A DNA stretch of 64,000 nt from contig NZ_JALEGS010000061.1 in NCBI RefSeq assembly GCF_022763345.1, positions 124,001 through 188,000 on the forward strand, written 5' to 3'. Positions 52,750 through 61,565 of this stretch are shown in pieces. The DNA is from Phaeodactylibacter sp. (GTDB lineage: Bacteria > Bacteroidota > Bacteroidia > Chitinophagales > Saprospiraceae). The stretch's first letter is position 1. The number at the start of each line of letters is the position of its first letter. A program made the position numbers and the translations under genes. The notes under the pieces are model-generated. The model was not told where the DNA came from, did no database searches, and saw only the letters and a list, made by a program, of their open reading frames with translations.

Positions 52750-53400
52750 ATGCTCATACACAATCTAATAATTAAACTGGTGAAGCCTTTCATCAATTCA
52801 TCAGCGCGAAAGGTTTTGGGGCGGCTTCTTGATAAAAGCACAGTTCAAACTTTGCTCAAAAATGCTTGGGAGGAATATGGCATTTTGAAAAATGAAGTTC
52901 ATCTTGAGCCAAACTTCGGAGCAAGAATCATGGTAGAGTTGGCCGTGATTTCGGAAACATTTTTCCGGCAGCTTGCTGGAAAAATGAGTAAACAGGAAGC
53001 CTACCGGATTTTCAACGAAATAGCCTGGGACATCTACTCGAAAATGGGAAAAACTACCTATCGGCTCACCGGGCTGACTTCCAAAAATAAGTACGACCAC
53101 CTGCTAAAAGCCACCCGACTGTTCCGGACATTTCCTTTTTCCAGCCCGTCATATCAGTGGAAAGATTTACCCGCAGAGCCAGGTGTGGTTGCTTTTGATT
53201 GTGAGCGCTGCCCAGTAGCTAATTATTTCAAAAGTAAGGAAAATGCTGCACTGGGGTTTAACACTTGGTGCCAGTTGGATTACAAACTTGCAGAACTGTG
53301 GGGCGGCAACCTAAGGCTGACCAATACGATTGCAGGTGGGGCCGAGGTTTGCGATTTCAGATGGAAGGTGGATGAAGATGAAAGAGAAAACAAAACATAG
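52750..53400 (+). CDS. L-2-amino-thiazoline-4-carboxylic acid hydrolase family protein
   Basis: 216 residues matching the ATC-hydrolase family; the typical C-terminal block is VAFDCERCPVANYFKSKENA followed by FNTWCQLDYKLAELWGG and a Cys in AEVCDFRW. Founding members open thiazoline rings during cysteine production in Pseudomonas; other members are of unknown role. It lies between the RNase and the permease. Confidence 0.8.
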   Translation: MLIHNLIIKLVKPFINSSARKVLGRLLDKSTVQTLLKNAWEEYGILKNEVHLEPNFGARIMVELAVISETFFRQLAGKMSKQEAYRIFNEIAWDIYSKMGKTTYRLTGLTSKNKYDHLLKATRLFRTFPFSSPSYQWKDLPAEPGVVAFDCERCPVANYFKSKENAALGFNTWCQLDYKLAELWGGNLRLTNTIAGGAEVCDFRWKVDEDERENKT

Positions 53401-53412
53401 AGCGTATTGGAG

Positions 53413-53518
53413 GTTTTTGACCATCGGAATCGTTGAAAAACAACCAGATTGGTTTCAAAGGCTGACCATCTCAAAAAAAGTGGGAAAAGAAGGTAGTAAA
53501 CCCAAGGTAAAAATATAA
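53413..53518 (+). pseudogene. decayed fragment of an alpha/beta-hydrolase gene
   Basis: The frame reads LTIGIVEKQPDWFQRLTI, matching LAIGLVGEHPDWFQHLAI of the intact hydrolase at 54926 (residues about 131-148). By eye 44 of 57 DNA bases match between the two places (about 53413 and 55314). It carries neither a start nor the catalytic residues, so it is a relic rather than a gene. Confidence 0.7.
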
Positions 53519-53540
53519 GCATCGTAGCTAAGTGGACAAA

Positions 53541-54845
53541 ATGGATAAATACAAAAAAAATAGTTTAAGTTTAACTGGAGCAGTGGCACTTGGCACCGGG
53601 GTCATGATAGGGGCCGGCATCTTTGCGTTGTTGGGGCAGGTGGCGGAGCTTGCAGGAACTTTGTTTCCTTTGGTCTTTTTAGTCGGGGCAGTCATCTCCG
53701 GTTTTAGTGCCTATTCCTATATAAAGTTATCCAATACTTACCCATCAGCGGGTGGCATTGCCATGTACCTCAAAGAGGCCTATGGAAAAGGTACGATTAC
53801 TGCAGCGGGAGCTCTTTTAATGGCTTTTTCAATGATTATTGGTGAAAGCTTGGTGGCCCGCACATTTGGATCATATACCCTACAGCTTTTCGATGTAGGA
53901 GAAAATAGTATTTGGGTACCTGTTTTGGGTGTTTTATTATTGGTGGTTGCCTTTTTAATCAATATTTCCGGTAATAAGGTGATTGGCCGCTCTTCTCAAG
54001 TGTTGGCAGTTATCAAAATTGGGGGACTTGCCATCTTCGCCCTTGGTGGTTTATGGGCAGCAGGTTTTTCATTTGGTGAAGCCTTGCCTTCTTCCATCTC
54101 CAGTGAACATACGGTATCCAGTTATATAGGGGCCTTGGCTTTTACCATCCTGGCTTATAAAGGTTTTACAACCATCACAAACAGTGGGGGGGAGATTGTG
54201 AATCCTAATAAAAATGTGGGACGAGCAATAATGATTTCGCTACTTCTGTGCACACTTGTGTATGTATTGGTGGCTTTGGCGGTTTCAGTCAATTTATCAA
54301 TCCCCGAGATTATAGCAGCCAAAGATTTTTCGCTCGCAGAAGCTTCCAAACCAGCATTTAGTAAATATGGATTGTGGTTTACGGTGGGTATTGCCATAGT
54401 AGCCACTATTTCGGGGGTTATTGCTAGCCTGTTTGCCGTTTCCAGAATGACAGCTATGCTTACGGAAATAAACCTTATCCCACATAAACATTTTGGAATG
54501 CCTGGTCGATTACAAAAGCACATGCTCGTTTATACCGTGGTTATAGCTATTATACTCACCGCATTTTTCGATCTAAGCCGGATTGCTTCGCTTGGAGCTA
54601 TTTTTTACCTAACGATGGACGTAATACTCCAATGGGGGGTATTAAAAAATCTTAGAAAAAAAGTTAAAGCCAATATCTTAATTGTTACCACTGCTATTTT
54701 ACTCGACTTAGTGGTATTGGGTGCATTTGTTTGGATAAAAGCCTCCAGTGATCCTTTGGTAATAGTAGTTTCCACAGTACTTATGGTTTTAGTTTTTGTT
54801 GGAGAAAGGTGGTTTTTACAATGGGAAACAAACGAGAAGAGTTAA
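53541..54845 (+). CDS. APC-family amino acid permease
   Basis: About 434 residues with 12 predicted helices; helix 1 carries GTGVMIGAGIFALLG, the APC substrate-binding segment, and helix 6 begins AFTILAYKGFTTITNSGGEI. Substrate cannot be told from sequence; amino acids or polyamines are typical. It follows the ATC-hydrolase gene, hinting that it could import a sulfur-containing amino acid derivative, but this is speculation. Confidence 0.88.
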   Translation: MDKYKKNSLSLTGAVALGTGVMIGAGIFALLGQVAELAGTLFPLVFLVGAVISGFSAYSYIKLSNTYPSAGGIAMYLKEAYGKGTITAAGALLMAFSMIIGESLVARTFGSYTLQLFDVGENSIWVPVLGVLLLVVAFLINISGNKVIGRSSQVLAVIKIGGLAIFALGGLWAAGFSFGEALPSSISSEHTVSSYIGALAFTILAYKGFTTITNSGGEIVNPNKNVGRAIMISLLLCTLVYVLVALAVSVNLSIPEIIAAKDFSLAEASKPAFSKYGLWFTVGIAIVATISGVIASLFAVSRMTAMLTEINLIPHKHFGMPGRLQKHMLVYTVVIAIILTAFFDLSRIASLGAIFYLTMDVILQWGVLKNLRKKVKANILIVTTAILLDLVVLGAFVWIKASSDPLVIVVSTVLMVLVFVGERWFLQWETNEKS

Positions 54846-54925
54846 AACGGAGTCAGCGAACCGATGAAAGCGGTTGGGCTTTCTGGCAAAATCAACAAGC
54901 GCTCTTCCAATCAAAATGAACTGAA

Positions 54926-55822
54926 TTGAAAAAGATGATTTTATTAATGTTTTCAGCCATCATAATTGCCTTTGCAGGGGTCGGAGTACACGGCTACCTC
55001 AAAGGAGTCATGGCACAACCTTATGACTCAGAAAAAATGATGCTCAACTATGAGCGCATTGGCAATGGCCCGAAAAAGATGATTCTTCTGCATGGTTTGA
55101 CAGGTTCATTGAAATATTGGAAAGCTGGATTGGGTGAATTACCTGATTATAGTTCTTATTCATTATTGCTTGTTGACTTATTAGGTTTTGGGGATTCCCC
55201 AAAACCTAATAGCAAATATGACCTTAAAGAGCATTTGGGGGCTATAGAAAAAGTGATAAAACAAGAGGGCTTTGATGATGGCGATGTCATGGTCGTAGGA
55301 CATTCACTCGGCTCAATTTTGGCCATCGGACTTGTTGGGGAACACCCTGATTGGTTTCAACATCTGGCCATCATTGGGCTTCCTAGTTATAGCGGAAAAG
55401 AAGCTATAAAAACCAAATTGGGCAAGGCTTCCCTCTTCGATGGCGTGAGTGTGGATTCCAGGTATAAATTCGTTTGCTTTTTCCATCCACTGTACATGAC
55501 GGAGTGGTTTCGGCCAAATAATATCCCGAAGGATATTTTTAGAGACGCCGGCAAACACACTTGGGTAAGTTATTACCGCACACTGGATAATGTCATTATA
55601 GATACTGATTTGCGGGAATTGGCTTCCCGAATCAAGGACAAGAAAATCCTGCTCATACATGGTGAAAACGACGCTGCCGCACCGATTGAAAACGTGGAGG
55701 TATTGCTTCCTATTTTCACCAACTCAAAATTTGAAAGGCTAACAAATGCTGACCACCATGTTTATTTGGCGTCCCCAGCGAAGGTCTGGGCTTTGATTAA
55801 TGATTTTGAAAAAGTACATTAA
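54926..55822 (+). CDS. alpha/beta-hydrolase
   Basis: 298 residues: N-terminal membrane anchor or signal (MILLMFSAIIIAFAGVGV), then the hydrolase fold with HGLTGS (oxyanion loop), nucleophile in VGHSLGS, Asp in HGENDAAAP and His in NADHHVYLA. The fold family covers esterases and lipases; substrate unknown. TTG 54926 adds a Lys-rich n-region to the anchor; ATG 54935 is an alternative. Confidence 0.85.
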   Translation: MKKMILLMFSAIIIAFAGVGVHGYLKGVMAQPYDSEKMMLNYERIGNGPKKMILLHGLTGSLKYWKAGLGELPDYSSYSLLLVDLLGFGDSPKPNSKYDLKEHLGAIEKVIKQEGFDDGDVMVVGHSLGSILAIGLVGEHPDWFQHLAIIGLPSYSGKEAIKTKLGKASLFDGVSVDSRYKFVCFFHPLYMTEWFRPNNIPKDIFRDAGKHTWVSYYRTLDNVIIDTDLRELASRIKDKKILLIHGENDAAAPIENVEVLLPIFTNSKFERLTNADHHVYLASPAKVWALINDFEKVH

Positions 55823-55825
55823 AAT

Positions 55826-56887
55826 ATGACAACCATTCGAAAAATAACCGACCTGCTTGGCTCTGAGGCCTTATGGCTGCTTGAGCATCAATGCACCCTA
55901 ATTTCAAAAGAATCACTGGAGCTTCCTGCCCCTGATTATTTGGAAAAAGTATTTATCAACAGTAACCGTAATCCTCAAGTACTGCGCAGTTTGGCGCAAC
56001 TTTTTGGGCATGGAAATCTGGGTGACTCCGGCTATTTGAGTATACTGCCCGTTGACCAGGGGATTGAACACAGCGCCGCTTTTTCTTTTTATAAAAACCC
56101 TGAATACTTCAAGCCAGGAAATATTGTTCGTCTGGCCATCGAAGCGGGCTGCAACGGCGTGGCTTCTACTTTTGGTGTGCTCGCTTTAAATGCTAGGAAA
56201 TATGCCCACAAAATACCCTTCATTGTTAAAATTAATCATAACGAATTGCTCACCTATCCTAATAAACATGATCAAGTAATCTTCGGTAAGGTGCGAGAAG
56301 CGTGGAATCTAGGTGCGATAGCTGTAGGGGCAACTATTTATTTTGGCTCAAAGGAAAGCAACCGTCAATTACAGGAGATTGCAGAAGCATTTGCTCAAGC
56401 CCATGAATTGGGTATGGCGACTATTCTGTGGTGTTATACCCGTAATGATGCTTTCAAAACGGAGGAGCAGGATTATCACTCCGCCGCTGATTTGACTGGT
56501 CAGGCCAATCATCTTGGCGTCACCATCCAAGCCGATATCATCAAGCAGAAATTGCCTTCTACTAATTACGGTTTCCGAGATATTCAATTCGGAAAATATA
56601 GCAAGGAAATGTACGAAGCCCTTACCACTGACCATCCGATTGACCTCTGCCGTCTTCAGGTCGCCAACTGCTACATGGGGCAGATTGGGCTGATAAATTC
56701 CGGAGGTGGTTCAGAGGGCGGTTCTGATTTAGCAGAAGCAGTAAAGACTGCCGTTATTAACAAACGGGCAGGGGGTATGGGCCTCATCCTTGGTAGAAAA
56801 GCATTTCAGCGACCGATGAAGGAAGGCGTTGAAATCATCCAGCATGTCCAACAAGTGTATCTGGAAAAGGAAATTACCATTGCCTGA
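55826..56887 (+). CDS. class I fructose-bisphosphate aldolase (FbaB/DhnA-type)
   Basis: 353 residues. A Schiff-base aldolase of the DeoC/FbaB type: LPVDQGIEHS, PFIVKINHNE (a conserved Lys), VGATIYFGS, INSGGGSEGGSD (phosphate-binding) and GLILGRKAFQRP. It interconverts fructose-1,6-bisphosphate with DHAP and GAP, and is the type used by archaea and some bacteria. It starts 3 bases after the hydrolase stop. With the type II GAPDH it completes a two-step piece of lower glycolysis or gluconeogenesis. Confidence 0.88.
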   Translation: MTTIRKITDLLGSEALWLLEHQCTLISKESLELPAPDYLEKVFINSNRNPQVLRSLAQLFGHGNLGDSGYLSILPVDQGIEHSAAFSFYKNPEYFKPGNIVRLAIEAGCNGVASTFGVLALNARKYAHKIPFIVKINHNELLTYPNKHDQVIFGKVREAWNLGAIAVGATIYFGSKESNRQLQEIAEAFAQAHELGMATILWCYTRNDAFKTEEQDYHSAADLTGQANHLGVTIQADIIKQKLPSTNYGFRDIQFGKYSKEMYEALTTDHPIDLCRLQVANCYMGQIGLINSGGGSEGGSDLAEAVKTAVINKRAGGMGLILGRKAFQRPMKEGVEIIQHVQQVYLEKEITIA

Positions 56888-56902
56888 TTACAAAAAAAAG
56901 AA

Positions 56903-58408
56903 ATGAACTACGATTCAAACATATTGAAACTCAAACGCCTCGGTATTGATACCCAAAGAGAGTATTTCGTATACATGCGTTCGGATTGCCATATCTGCAT
57001 TTCTGAAGGATTCGAGGCACTGACGAGGGTTGAAGTGACGGTAAAAGGGAAAACCATTATCGCGACCTTGAATGTACTGCATAGTGAGCTGCTCCAACAC
57101 GGCGAAGCCAGTTTGTCGGAAAGTGCGTGGAGAGCCTCAGGAGCCAAAGAAGGAGATACGATTGCCTTTGCTCACTTACAGCCAGTTCATTCGATGAGTT
57201 ATGTACGGTCAAAAATGTATGGCAATAAGTTAAACGACGAATCTTGCCAATCCATCATTTCAGATATTGCAGAAGGCAAATATTCCAATATTGAACTTGC
57301 AGCATTTGTTACAGCCTGTGCAGGCAAAAACCTCGACGCTATCGAGATTGCTGGTTTAACTAAGGCAATGGTAGCAGTAGGAAAAAAAATGGATTGGGGT
57401 AAGGATATAGTAGTCGACAAACATTGCGTCGGTGGCTTGCCTGGTAATAGGACTACGCCTATTGTGGTATCTATCATAGCTGCTGCTGGGTTGACTATTC
57501 CCAAGACCTCTTCCCGTGCTATTACTTCACCTGCGGGAACCGCTGATACGATGGAAACTATGACACCTGTCAATCTCTCTTTAGCGGAAATAAAGAAAGT
57601 GGTCAAACAGGAAGGAGGTTGTATTGTATGGGGTGGTGCCGTAGAGCTTAGCCCTGCCGATGACGTACTTATTAAAATAGAAAAGGCGCTTAATATAGAC
57701 AGTGAAGGTCAAATGATAGCTTCCGTCCTATCTAAAAAAGTAGCAGCAGGTTCGTCTCATGTGATAATTGATATTCCTGTGGGCAAGACAGCTAAAGTCC
57801 GTTCTGAGTCAGATGCAAAGCATTTAGAATTTTATTTTCATAGGGTAGCTCAAGAAATTGGATTGAACATCAAAGTACTGATTACTGATGGCTCTCAACC
57901 TGTAGGAAGGGGTATTGGGCCGTCCCTTGAAGCCTTAGATGTACTGGCTGTTTTCCGACAAATCAATAACCGTCCTCTGGACCTGGAAGAAAGAGCCATT
58001 TTGATAGCAGGTGAACTACTGGAAATGGCAGATGAAGTCACTTCAGGTAATGGTCATGCAATGGCAAAGAGGCTGTTGCAGAGTGGTATTGCTTGGAAGA
58101 AATTTCAAGCAATTTGTGAAGCACAAGGTGGTTTTCGTGAACCTGTTCTGGGAAACCTGCAGCACGAAGTACTGGCTAGGAACAGCGGTCAAGTATTCGA
58201 AATTGACAACCGACGCTTGGCTAAGGTGGCTAAGCTATCGGGAGCTCCCTCCCGCCCCGGAGCGGGGGTTCTAATGCACTGTAAAATTGGACAACGCATG
58301 ATAGCAGGTGAACCTATGTTCACCCTTTACGCTGAGACTTCCGGAGAATTGAACTACGCGAAAGATTATTTGGAAAAAGAATTTAATGAAATCATAAAAT
58401 TATCCTGA
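56903..58408 (+). CDS. AMP phosphorylase / thymidine phosphorylase family protein
   Basis: 501 residues of the archaeal-type phosphorylase group: an N-terminal extra domain (1-~90), then HCVGGLPGNRTTPIVV, SSRAITSPAGTADTMET and GGCIVWGGAVELSPADD. In archaea the enzyme turns NMP plus phosphate into base and ribose-1,5-bisphosphate. No R15P isomerase or RuBisCO gene is seen in this window. The PRPP synthetase gene follows with no gap, so the product may be funnelled towards PRPP. Confidence 0.88.
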   Translation: MNYDSNILKLKRLGIDTQREYFVYMRSDCHICISEGFEALTRVEVTVKGKTIIATLNVLHSELLQHGEASLSESAWRASGAKEGDTIAFAHLQPVHSMSYVRSKMYGNKLNDESCQSIISDIAEGKYSNIELAAFVTACAGKNLDAIEIAGLTKAMVAVGKKMDWGKDIVVDKHCVGGLPGNRTTPIVVSIIAAAGLTIPKTSSRAITSPAGTADTMETMTPVNLSLAEIKKVVKQEGGCIVWGGAVELSPADDVLIKIEKALNIDSEGQMIASVLSKKVAAGSSHVIIDIPVGKTAKVRSESDAKHLEFYFHRVAQEIGLNIKVLITDGSQPVGRGIGPSLEALDVLAVFRQINNRPLDLEERAILIAGELLEMADEVTSGNGHAMAKRLLQSGIAWKKFQAICEAQGGFREPVLGNLQHEVLARNSGQVFEIDNRRLAKVAKLSGAPSRPGAGVLMHCKIGQRMIAGEPMFTLYAETSGELNYAKDYLEKEFNEIIKLS

Positions 58409-59992
58409 ATGGAAACTATTCTTTTCGCTTTACCGGGAAATGAAAAATTGGCGAAGACCTTAGCAGTTAAACTAAATGCCGAAATGGGTGAGGTTACCAT
58501 CCGCCGCTTCCCCGACGGCGAGTCATATGTCCGAATCCACTCTAATATCGCAGAGAAAAAGGTGGTTCTTCTCTGTTCACTTCATCAGCCAGATGAGAAA
58601 CTGTTGCCGCTCTATTTTTTGTCTAAAGTGGCAAAAGAGTTGGGGGCAAGATGCACCTGCTTGGTAGCTCCCTATTTGGCTTACATGAGACAGGATAAAA
58701 TTTTCCATCCTGGTGAAGGAGTAACTTCAAAATACTTTTCCCAGCTAGTTACTGGCTTTGCTGATAGCCTGATTACTGTTGATCCACACCTGCACCGCAT
58801 CAGCAGGCTGGGCGATATTTACGACATACCCACAGAGGTACTCCATGCGGCAGACGCTATTTCTGATTGGATAAAAAAGCACATCGAAAACCCAGTGTTG
58901 GTTGGCCCTGACAGCGAAAGTGAGCAGTGGGTCTCAGAGGTGGCAAAAAATGCTGGTGCACCATTTATGGTCTTGAAAAAAATAAGGCATGGAGACCGAA
59001 ACGTGGAAGTCTCGGTTCCGGAGTTAGAAGCTTACCGCAATCACACACCTGTATTGGTGGATGATATTATCTCCACGGCAAGGACGATGATTGAAACAGT
59101 TGGGCATTTGAAAAAAGCGGGCATGAAGCCTCCTGTTTGTATTGGCATACATGCTATTTTTGCTGATAATGCTTATCAGGATTTGTTGGACGCAGGAACT
59201 GCTAAAGTCGTGACCTGCAACACCATTCCACACAAAAGCAATAGCATTGATTTGAGTGAGTTGTATGTGGATTTTATTCAAAATTTCGAAAAACCAACTA
59301 TTGCAAAAGATATAAAAAATTATTTATTCATATTGGGTTGTTTCCTATTTCTTCTTCCGCTCAATGGGTTTGCCCAGAACGAAGAAGGTATGTTGATTTT
59401 CCAAATTGACGGCAACCGTTATTATCGAAAAAATTACGACGGGAACAATAAGCTAACAAGCTATCAGGCCATCGAGGTTGGCAGTCTTAAAGCCAGTGCA
59501 GAAAAAGTTGAAGCGAAACTGACCGTGGTTACTTACGATGCCAATGATAATATGAAAGACGCTTCCCAAACGGTCATCACTTGCGATCCGGCGACGAGCG
59601 AGGTCATGATGGGGATTTTTCCATTTGCCGGAGGTGCCACCAATAAATCATTGAAAATTGAGCCAGAAGATAATAGCCAAATATATCCCGAAGGTTGGAG
59701 GGAGCAAAATACGCTAAGAGACTTCGTCTTCAATCTCGATTTCAAAGGTGGTGCAGCTGGTTTTTTTGGTACTAGTAGCAAGGTCTCTTTTACGGAAAGA
59801 AGTGTAAAGAAATCTAGTGAAAATACTTACCGGATATCAGGTAACATGACTCTGGTAGCCTATATAATAGGGGTAAGAATTTCAACTATAGAGTACCGTT
59901 ATTTTGAAGATATTGACCAGGAGGCAGGTATTATCTATCAAAAATTTACTGAAAAAAATGGAAATTATTTCACCATTAAAATAATAAGATAA
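58409..59992 (+). CDS. ribose-phosphate pyrophosphokinase fused to a secreted-type domain
   Basis: 527 residues. Residues 1-~295 are a PRPP synthetase with VDPHLHR (Mg and R5P site), KKIRHGDRNVEV (catalytic flexible loop) and VLVDDIISTARTM (PRPP loop). At 303-323 comes KNYLFILGCFLFLLPLNGFAQ, a textbook Sec signal peptide, then a beta-rich domain of about 200 residues resembling periplasmic DUF3108/TapB-type proteins. A cytosolic enzyme followed by a signal peptide suggests loss of a stop between two tandem genes; the codon at 59312 is ATA where ATG would start a separate gene. Confidence 0.85.
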   Translation: METILFALPGNEKLAKTLAVKLNAEMGEVTIRRFPDGESYVRIHSNIAEKKVVLLCSLHQPDEKLLPLYFLSKVAKELGARCTCLVAPYLAYMRQDKIFHPGEGVTSKYFSQLVTGFADSLITVDPHLHRISRLGDIYDIPTEVLHAADAISDWIKKHIENPVLVGPDSESEQWVSEVAKNAGAPFMVLKKIRHGDRNVEVSVPELEAYRNHTPVLVDDIISTARTMIETVGHLKKAGMKPPVCIGIHAIFADNAYQDLLDAGTAKVVTCNTIPHKSNSIDLSELYVDFIQNFEKPTIAKDIKNYLFILGCFLFLLPLNGFAQNEEGMLIFQIDGNRYYRKNYDGNNKLTSYQAIEVGSLKASAEKVEAKLTVVTYDANDNMKDASQTVITCDPATSEVMMGIFPFAGGATNKSLKIEPEDNSQIYPEGWREQNTLRDFVFNLDFKGGAAGFFGTSSKVSFTERSVKKSSENTYRISGNMTLVAYIIGVRISTIEYRYFEDIDQEAGIIYQKFTEKNGNYFTIKIIR

Positions 59993-59996
59993 TCAA

Positions 59997-60857
59997 ATGA
60001 AAAGTACCGCAGCAATTCAAGATGCACGAATAAAAAACATCTTGGTTCCTACCGATTTTTCTGATTGTGCCAATGCCGCATCAGCCTTCGCTATTCATTT
60101 AGCACAAAAGGCTGGAGCAGGAGTACATTTTTTACATTTACAGCATACACCTGTAAATTGGGTGAAGCTGTCAAAAGAAAAAGAAAAACGTTACCAGGAA
60201 ACCCTTCGGGCTATTGGGCATGCTAAAAGTGAATTGTCTGGATGGGTACGAAAGACGAAAGAAGCAGGCTTGCAAGCGGAGCGTTTCCTGGTATTTGACT
60301 CGGGCGAAGAAGAAATACGACGCCACTTGGAAGCCCATCAACATGATTTTCTGGTCATGGGTTCACATGGAGTCCAAGGTCTAGAGGAGAGCCTGATCGG
60401 TAGCAATGCTCAACAGATACTTAGGAAGGCGTCTGTTCCCGTTTTGGTAATCAAGAAAACTGTTTCTAGGCCGATCAAAAACATCCTTTTTGTTTCTGAT
60501 TTTACGGATGTTTCCAGCGCTTCCTTCCATACATTGATCCATTTTGCCGACCTAATCGAGGCTCATATTGACCTGCTGTTTGTCAATACCCCCAATCAGT
60601 TTACAGAATCTGCGGAGACCAACAAAAACATGGATAGGCTTATGATCCATTGTAATCGGGAAGACAGCTGTACCAGGAATATCATCAATGCTGCTACTGT
60701 GGAGGATGGAGTACGAGATTTTAATCAGGAAAGATCGATGGATTTAATTGCCATTTGTACACATGGGAAGAGTGGCTTACAACAGTTGTTTTCACCGAGT
60801 ATAGCCGAGAAAATAGCCAACCATTCGATGCTGCCAGTGCTGAGTATAAGGTTGTAA
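59997..60857 (+). CDS. universal stress protein, two-domain
   Basis: 286 residues with two USP domains: IKNILVPTDFSDCANAASAF...MGSHGVQGLEESLIGSNAQQILRKASVPVLVI (about 13-153) and IKNILFVSDFTDVSSASF...THGKSGLQQLFSPSIAEKIANHSMLPVLSI (about 158-286). The first keeps the ATP-binding-type loop GSHG-n9-GS; the second is degenerate. Starts 4 bases after the PRPP synthetase fusion. Confidence 0.9.
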   Translation: MKSTAAIQDARIKNILVPTDFSDCANAASAFAIHLAQKAGAGVHFLHLQHTPVNWVKLSKEKEKRYQETLRAIGHAKSELSGWVRKTKEAGLQAERFLVFDSGEEEIRRHLEAHQHDFLVMGSHGVQGLEESLIGSNAQQILRKASVPVLVIKKTVSRPIKNILFVSDFTDVSSASFHTLIHFADLIEAHIDLLFVNTPNQFTESAETNKNMDRLMIHCNREDSCTRNIINAATVEDGVRDFNQERSMDLIAICTHGKSGLQQLFSPSIAEKIANHSMLPVLSIRL

Positions 60858-60880
60858 TTAGTTTTAAGAAAACCACTGCT

Positions 60881-61432
60881 ATGTCAGTTAATAATACCCT
60901 TCGCGGTGCCTTTTTTTATAAGCAGTTATACCAAAAAACAATATTTGCGATAGCAAGTGTTTTGGGTGTAGGTCTACTTTATATTCTGATGATGTCTTTC
61001 ATTGATCATCAGGCATTCCCTTTTGATTATTTGATATTGGTACTTGCTTTAGCGAAAACAGGTATTATTGCCTTTACCACCTTAAAGCAACTAGCGAAAT
61101 TAATCAGGATCTGTCATTCCGCTGAGCGTCTGCTTTGGGTCTTTGGGCTGCTGATAGCTATCAGTATTTTCTCTTTTGCAACGGATTATACTTGCCTTTA
61201 TCAATTTGATCATACCACCTTTGACAGTGTACAGGCACAATCTGAGACTTACATATACCATTTATATCACTTCGTGTATTTCAGTGTGATCACATTTGCT
61301 ACTGTAGGTTATGGAGATATTGTACCCGTTTCTGAGATAGCCCGGCTAGTGGTGATGCTCGAAATATTTTTGAGCTTTTTTCTAGTAGTCTTTGCCTTAG
61401 CTAATATTAAAAAAATTCACATTAAAGAGTGA
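60881..61432 (+). CDS. two-helix potassium channel protein
   Basis: About 183 residues with four hydrophobic helices, a pore loop with the selectivity filter TFATVGYGD and a final helix of the ion-channel type (Ion_trans_2). No RCK domain follows, so gating is unclear. ATG 60881 is preferred to the ORF start at 60755, whose first 42 residues overlap the stress-protein gene. Confidence 0.88.
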   Translation: MSVNNTLRGAFFYKQLYQKTIFAIASVLGVGLLYILMMSFIDHQAFPFDYLILVLALAKTGIIAFTTLKQLAKLIRICHSAERLLWVFGLLIAISIFSFATDYTCLYQFDHTTFDSVQAQSETYIYHLYHFVYFSVITFATVGYGDIVPVSEIARLVVMLEIFLSFFLVVFALANIKKIHIKE

Positions 61433-61565
61433 ATAATTATTGAACTAAATAGCCTGTCGACTCGTACTTCCAAGTCTGCTAAAAAAGATGGGTGAATTAC
61501 TCGACCTCGCTTCAAGGTGACAAGCTTTAATGAATATTGAACACGAATATTAATCATAAACAATT

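Noticed and set aside
60755..60880. Longer N-terminus for the potassium channel
   Set aside because: It overlaps the universal stress protein gene by about 100 bases and has no channel-like sequence.
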